Shown one piece after another: positions 33,901 to 34,252 of a DNA stretch of 34,252 bases (its first letter is position 1; the number at the start of each line of letters is the position of its first letter). The translations under genes were made by a program, and so were the position numbers. The notes under the pieces were generated by a model, which searched no databases, had not been told where the DNA came from, and saw nothing but the letters and a program-made list of their open reading frames with translations. Location of the stretch: assembly GCA_028287895.1 (NCBI GenBank), contig JAQBOV010000101.1, positions 1-34,252 on the forward strand. The letters are read 5' to 3'. The stretch comes from Mucilaginibacter sp. GTDB lineage: Bacteria; Bacteroidota; Bacteroidia; Sphingobacteriales; Sphingobacteriaceae.

Positions 33901-34252
33901 TTAAATTGCTCTGTCAAGGTCCCAGTCTTCCAGGTAATCGGCAACGCGGCGCAGGAATGATCCGCCTAAAGCGCCATCAACTACGCGATGATCATAAGAC
34001 AATGAGAGGAACATCATGTGCCTGATGGCAATTACATCGCCCTGTCTTGTTTCAATAACCGCCGGTTTCTTTTTAATTGCGCCCACGGCTAATATGGCGA
34101 CCTGAGGCTGATTAATGATCGGTGTACCCATAACATTGCCAAAAGTGCCCACGTTGGTAATAGTGAAGGTTCCGTCCTGCACATCATCGGGTTGCAATTT
34201 ATTATTACGGGCACGGTTAGCCAGGTCGTTAACAGATTTTGTTAATCCTACC
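33901..34252 (-). CDS. 2-oxo acid dehydrogenase E2 C-terminal catalytic domain (partial)
   Basis: Partial gene; the frame is open to the window edge and continues upstream (residues ending ..NDLANRARNNKLQPDDV before FTITNVGTFGN). The acyltransferase domain shows TITNVGTFGN, PQVAILAVGAIKKKP and the catalytic His in LSYDHRVVDGALGG. Dihydrolipoamide acetyl- or branched-chain acyltransferases of the pyruvate, 2-oxoglutarate or branched-chain complexes share these motifs. The lipoyl and subunit-binding domains are outside the window, so the complex is not decided. Confidence 0.88.
   Translation of the reverse strand, partial: VGLTKSVNDLANRARNNKLQPDDVQDGTFTITNVGTFGNVMGTPIINQPQVAILAVGAIKKKPAVIETRQGDVIAIRHMMFLSLSYDHRVVDGALGGSFLRRVADYLEDWDLDRAI

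Overview
The window looks like chromosomal DNA of a Bacteroidota bacterium, most likely a Sphingobacteriaceae member close to Mucilaginibacter or Pedobacter. This rests on protein character (DUF4402-type pilin, futalosine menaquinone enzymes, O-acetylhomoserine methionine pathway), A-rich rather than Shine-Dalgarno leaders, and a TTTG/TAnnTTTG promoter ahead of a SAM-I riboswitch. The genus is an inference from recall, not from a search.

Layout: 1-~122 is the 3' end of an insertion sequence (transposase C-terminus) that has cut off the end of an SDR oxidoreductase gene (90-845, minus). 960-5683 (minus) is a four-gene chaperone-usher-type pilus locus: DUF4402 major pilin, PapD-like chaperone, small pilin-like subunit, and usher with a C-terminal Ig-like/carboxypeptidase-regulatory-like extension; a strong hairpin terminator sits between pilin and chaperone. 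6231-11204 (minus) is gyrA followed by two tightly packed exported TPR proteins. 11380-12695 is hemF plus a small exported protein. 12817-15404 holds two tandem, very similar MFS transporters. 15516-16490 holds a cold-shock protein and a 1-Cys peroxiredoxin. 16676-21701 is a trehalose-related block: GH15 hydrolase, alpha/beta hydrolase, and a fused trehalose-6-phosphate synthase/phosphatase. 21897-24941 holds a PepSY-like exported protein, a second SDR, a MITE-like palindromic intergenic element and a family 2 glycosyltransferase. 25025-27736 (minus) is mqnE, a histidine phosphatase and mqnA (futalosine pathway of menaquinone synthesis). 27835-33820 is sulfur amino-acid metabolism: a cystathionine synthase/lyase-type gene, a DinB-like protein, then a promoter, SAM-I riboswitch, Cys-rich leader peptide, metY, metX and hom. 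The right edge carries the C-terminus of a 2-oxo acid dehydrogenase E2 (minus).

The observations most worth following up are (1) the 34-residue leader ORF ending in NGCMCYCC between the SAM-I riboswitch and metY, followed by mutually exclusive AT-rich hairpins, which suggests a second, Cys/Met-translation-coupled layer of control; (2) the chaperone-usher-type pilus locus, an assembly class rarely discussed in Bacteroidota, where type V (FimA-like) pili are the usual model; (3) an IS insertion that truncates an SDR gene; and (4) several precise structured intergenic signals (metX leader hairpin, otsAB start-codon hairpin, MITE-like element, 42-bp-spaced direct repeats). All functional calls are from motif reading only; no database search was run.
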